A stretch of DNA of 64,000 bases, from positions 2,356,001 through 2,420,000 of the forward strand of contig JAWKTZ010000006.1 in NCBI GenBank assembly GCA_041398845.1, given 5' to 3'. Both the position numbers and the translations under genes were made by a program. A model generated the notes under the pieces. That model saw only the letters and a program-made list of their open reading frames with translations, ran no database searches and was not told the DNA's origin. This DNA is from Fuerstiella sp041398845. Its GTDB lineage: Bacteria > Planctomycetota > Planctomycetia > Planctomycetales > Planctomycetaceae. Shown here piece by piece: positions 61,719 through 64,000 of this stretch (positions are counted from its first letter, which is position 1; each line of letters opens with the position of its first letter).

Positions 61719-62608
61719 TGGATTCTGTCGGTTTGATAGAAACTGCGGAACAGTGTTTCCAGATTGGGTGCTCCGATACTGATATCCGTGATAGGTTGTT
61801 GAGCGGCCCAGCGCGTTAGTTCCACGGCGGATCCGGTCAGCACGAGATTTAGTTTTGCGTCGACTGCGTGTTGCCGTGTTGCGAAGTCTGGTATCTCGGC
61901 GGCGGCGGCGGCGCTGGCGGACTCAAACGTGATTTCGACCGATCGAGGTGCTCGCGCTTTCATTTCAGCCAGACCTTCGTCGGCAACGATGCGACCATCG
62001 CGCACAATGGCCACGCGATCACACAGCGTTTCCACTTCGCTTAATGTATGGCTGCTGAAGAAGACTGTGTGCCCGTCGTTGGCGAGGTCTTGCAGACAGT
62101 CCGCCAGTGTGTCCTGCACCAGCGGATCGAGTCCGGATGTCGGTTCGTCCAGAACCACCAGTTGCGGCCGATGAGCCAGCGCCAGCACGAGCGCGACTTT
62201 CTGCCGATTGCCGCGCGACATTTTTCGGACAGGCAAATCGGGCTCCAGTCGAAAGCGTTCGGCCAGTTCAAAGCCGTTCGTCCGAAGATCTCTGCCACGG
62301 ATTTCGCTGACAATCTGAAACGCCCTGCGCGCCGTCAGCCACGGATACAGTCGGACGTCTCCAGCCACATAGCCGACGTTCCGTTTGATGATGGCACTGT
62401 GCTTCCAGCAGTCCTGATCGAAGATGCTGGCCGTGCCGGACGACGCTTTCAGAAAGCCCAGCAGCAGGCGAATCGTCGTAGACTTTCCGGCACCGTTCGG
62501 TCCCAGAAACCCAAAGATTTCGCCCTGCCCGACATTCAGCGTCACGTCATCCACACCTCGTCGGTGGCCGTAAGTTTTGGTCAGGTTGTTGGTGCTCAGG
62601 ACGGGCAT
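61715..62608 (-). CDS. ABC transporter ATP-binding protein
   Basis: 297 residues. Walker A GPNGAGKSTTIRLLLGFL, the Q-loop region, the signature MSRGNRQKVALVLAL (LSGGQ equivalent), Walker B LVVLDEPTSGLDPL and the switch His in FFSSHTLSEVE. A C-terminal extension of about 80 residues (VEITFESASAAAAAEIPDFA ...) is common in ABC-2 exporters. It pairs with the overlapping permease gene to drive export of an unknown substrate. Confidence 0.93.
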   Translation of the reverse strand: MPVLSTNNLTKTYGHRRGVDDVTLNVGQGEIFGFLGPNGAGKSTTIRLLLGFLKASSGTASIFDQDCWKHSAIIKRNVGYVAGDVRLYPWLTARRAFQIVSEIRGRDLRTNGFELAERFRLEPDLPVRKMSRGNRQKVALVLALAHRPQLVVLDEPTSGLDPLVQDTLADCLQDLANDGHTVFFSSHTLSEVETLCDRVAIVRDGRIVADEGLAEMKARAPRSVEITFESASAAAAAEIPDFATRQHAVDAKLNLVLTGSAVELTRWAAQQPITDISIGAPNLETLFRSFYQTDRIQ

Positions 62609-62849
62609 TGACAGTATCGAAGAAGCTGGAAGCCAGGGCGGGCGTCTGGTGGCCTGTTCAGTTTGGGCATACGTTTGACAGCGGGAAGGCTAACGCCAAA
62701 TGAGACAAAAGGAAACGATGAACGGTGGCAGTTCACTCAACCGCTTGCGACCAGCTCTCGAAACGGTGTCTTCTTTGCCGGGACGTTTGTTGTCTGGTAA
62801 TCTGAAGGCATCGCCGATTCGAAATCATTCATTCTGAACGAAGGTTGAT

Positions 62850-64000
62850 ATGTTCATGCGTTTCCCTCTTCGATTCTCACTGGCTGCAATATTGATTCTG
62901 ATCGTGGCCGGAACATTGGTTTCAAGCGACGAAAAAAAGAATGCGGCCGATCCACGCGTTCCCAATCACCAGGATGCTCGAAACACCGACACCGGCAAGC
63001 CAGCGCCACCTGAAGATCCGGAATATCAGCAATACGGCATCTATGCTCAGACGGCACCGCATGCGGAGTCGGCCGAACCCGTCGTGACCAGGCTGCCGTT
63101 GGAACTCAAGACCGGCGACCGCATCGCATTGGTGGGCAACACCCTGATGGATCGCAGCCATCTGTTTGGGTATTTCGAAACGATGCTGCATCAGAAGTAT
63201 CCGGATCACCGGTTGGTTGTCCGCAATCTGGCGTGGTCTGCCGATACGCCGGACCTGCAGCCTCGCCCCGAGAACTTCGCCGATCTGGATCAGCACCTGA
63301 CTCACGAAAAGATTGACGTCATCTTTGCCGCCTACGGATTCAATGAATCGTTTGCGGGTGACGACGGATTGTCGGCGTTTCGTGAGTCGCTGACAAAGCA
63401 CGTGCAGTCGCTGAAGTCAAAGGCGTTCAATGGCAAATCGGCAGCTCGAGTGATTCTGGTGTCGCCGACGGCATGCGAAGACATTGATGGTGTGCCGGCG
63501 GCCACGTTGAACAACGCGAATCTCCTGAAGTACATCGAAGTCATGCAGCAGGTGGCCGTTGAGCAGCAGGTCGGTTTTGCCAACGTCTTCGATGATGTCC
63601 TGCGAGCCTCCAGCGACCCTCATACCAACATCACCATCAACGGAGTCCACCTGACGTCAGACGGCTATGAATCGTTTTCTCGTTCTTTGTTCCGCAACGT
63701 ATTCGGTGAAGATGCGTCCGCCATCAACGAAGACCTGCGAGCGACTGTTGTCGACAAGAATCGGCAATACTTTCGCCGTTATCGTCCGCTGAACACATTC
63801 TATTACACGGGCGGCCGCAACAAAGACTATGGCTATCTGGACTTTCTGCCCGCGATGAAGAACTTCGACATCATGGTGGCGAATCGAGAACAGCGTGCGT
63901 GGGATCAGGCTGCTGGAAGGCAGGTGCCGAGAAAGGTTGACGACTCCAACTTGCCGATGCTGCCCGACACAAAGGAAGCTCGCGGTGCCAACGAATGGAT
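62850..64000 (+). CDS. Secreted SGNH/GDSL-like protein, N-terminal part (runs off the window)
   Basis: The frame is open from ATG 62850 to the window edge, at least 383 codons. Signal peptide MFMRFPLRFSLAAILILIVA. The opening block of the SGNH fold is GDRIALVGNTLMDRSHLFGY, where the usual GDS is GNT, followed by YPDHRLVVRNLAWSADTPD and VIFAAYGFNESFAG, the block III Gly/Asn region. NITINGVHLTSDGYESFSRS provides the late Asp/His block. In planctomycetes such domains often begin long proteins that continue into haem-binding CxxCH and membrane-bound dehydrogenase-like parts; that part is not visible here. Confidence 0.75.
   Translation, partial: MFMRFPLRFSLAAILILIVAGTLVSSDEKKNAADPRVPNHQDARNTDTGKPAPPEDPEYQQYGIYAQTAPHAESAEPVVTRLPLELKTGDRIALVGNTLMDRSHLFGYFETMLHQKYPDHRLVVRNLAWSADTPDLQPRPENFADLDQHLTHEKIDVIFAAYGFNESFAGDDGLSAFRESLTKHVQSLKSKAFNGKSAARVILVSPTACEDIDGVPAATLNNANLLKYIEVMQQVAVEQQVGFANVFDDVLRASSDPHTNITINGVHLTSDGYESFSRSLFRNVFGEDASAINEDLRATVVDKNRQYFRRYRPLNTFYYTGGRNKDYGYLDFLPAMKNFDIMVANREQRAWDQAAGRQVPRKVDDSNLPMLPDTKEARGANEW

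Overview
The window looks like part of a planctomycete chromosome (Planctomycetaceae-type). The signature families are DUF1553/DUF1501 pairs, a sulfatase, DUF1080 (3-keto-disaccharide hydrolase), ThuA, DUF6655, a FecR-LamG anti-sigma partner with its ECF sigma factor, secreted esterases and NHL/BNR propellers, and a fused ResB-CcsA cytochrome c assembly protein. Starts often lack a clear Shine-Dalgarno, and GTG or TTG starts occur. No tRNA, rRNA, CRISPR array, integrase or phage structural gene was seen.

Layout. 1-6.3 kb: the end of a DUF1553 gene, a DUF1501 gene, an ECF sigma gene broken by an amber codon with a membrane partner carrying two CxxCH motifs, a two-domain esterase and a lipoprotein. 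6.4-19.7 kb is a housekeeping stretch: ResB-CcsA, purA, sucC, sucD, ndk, carA, an unusual SDR and a 3-methyladenine glycosylase, with Uma2 and a broken DUF2293 gene between. 19.7-23.0 kb: a conserved unknown, a PLD-family protein, a methyltransferase and an NHL protein. 23.3-36.0 kb is one tight operon on the + strand and the most notable part of the window. It holds three unfamiliar proteins (one with an AAA+/McrB-like domain that has lost its P-loop), a 1963-residue YprA/DruE-type helicase with a DUF1998/MZB domain, and a NERD nuclease-UvrD helicase gene inactivated by a frameshift and two stops. It resembles a Druantia-like antiphage system but its gene set matches no Druantia, DISARM or Dpd type I know. 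36.1-44.6 kb: a TolB-like protein, a rhomboid protease, a dead REP-associated transposase (RAYT), and secreted catabolic proteins. 44.6-48.7 kb: a lone M41-like metalloprotease, hipBA with three palindromic operators, and a wrecked FecR-LamG/ECF pair. 48.8-64 kb: membrane, ThuA and DUF6655 proteins, DUF1501, a DCC thioredoxin-like protein, an Aas-type phospholipid salvage pair (MFS-acyltransferase plus AMP ligase), an esterase, a BNR protein, an ABC-2 exporter, and the start of a secreted SGNH-type protein.

Two themes cut across the window. First, a REP-like repeat family (core CGATCTCTCCGAGTCGAG) sits in gaps of the first 15 kb and at 56.4 kb, often as inverted pairs about 150 bp apart, and it supplies stop codons and possibly part of a signal peptide; a decayed RAYT is present. 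Second, at least six accessory genes are broken by stops, single-base deletions or truncation, while more than 20 kb of housekeeping and large-enzyme coding sequence is clean. That argues for real decay of accessory and regulatory genes rather than sequencing error.
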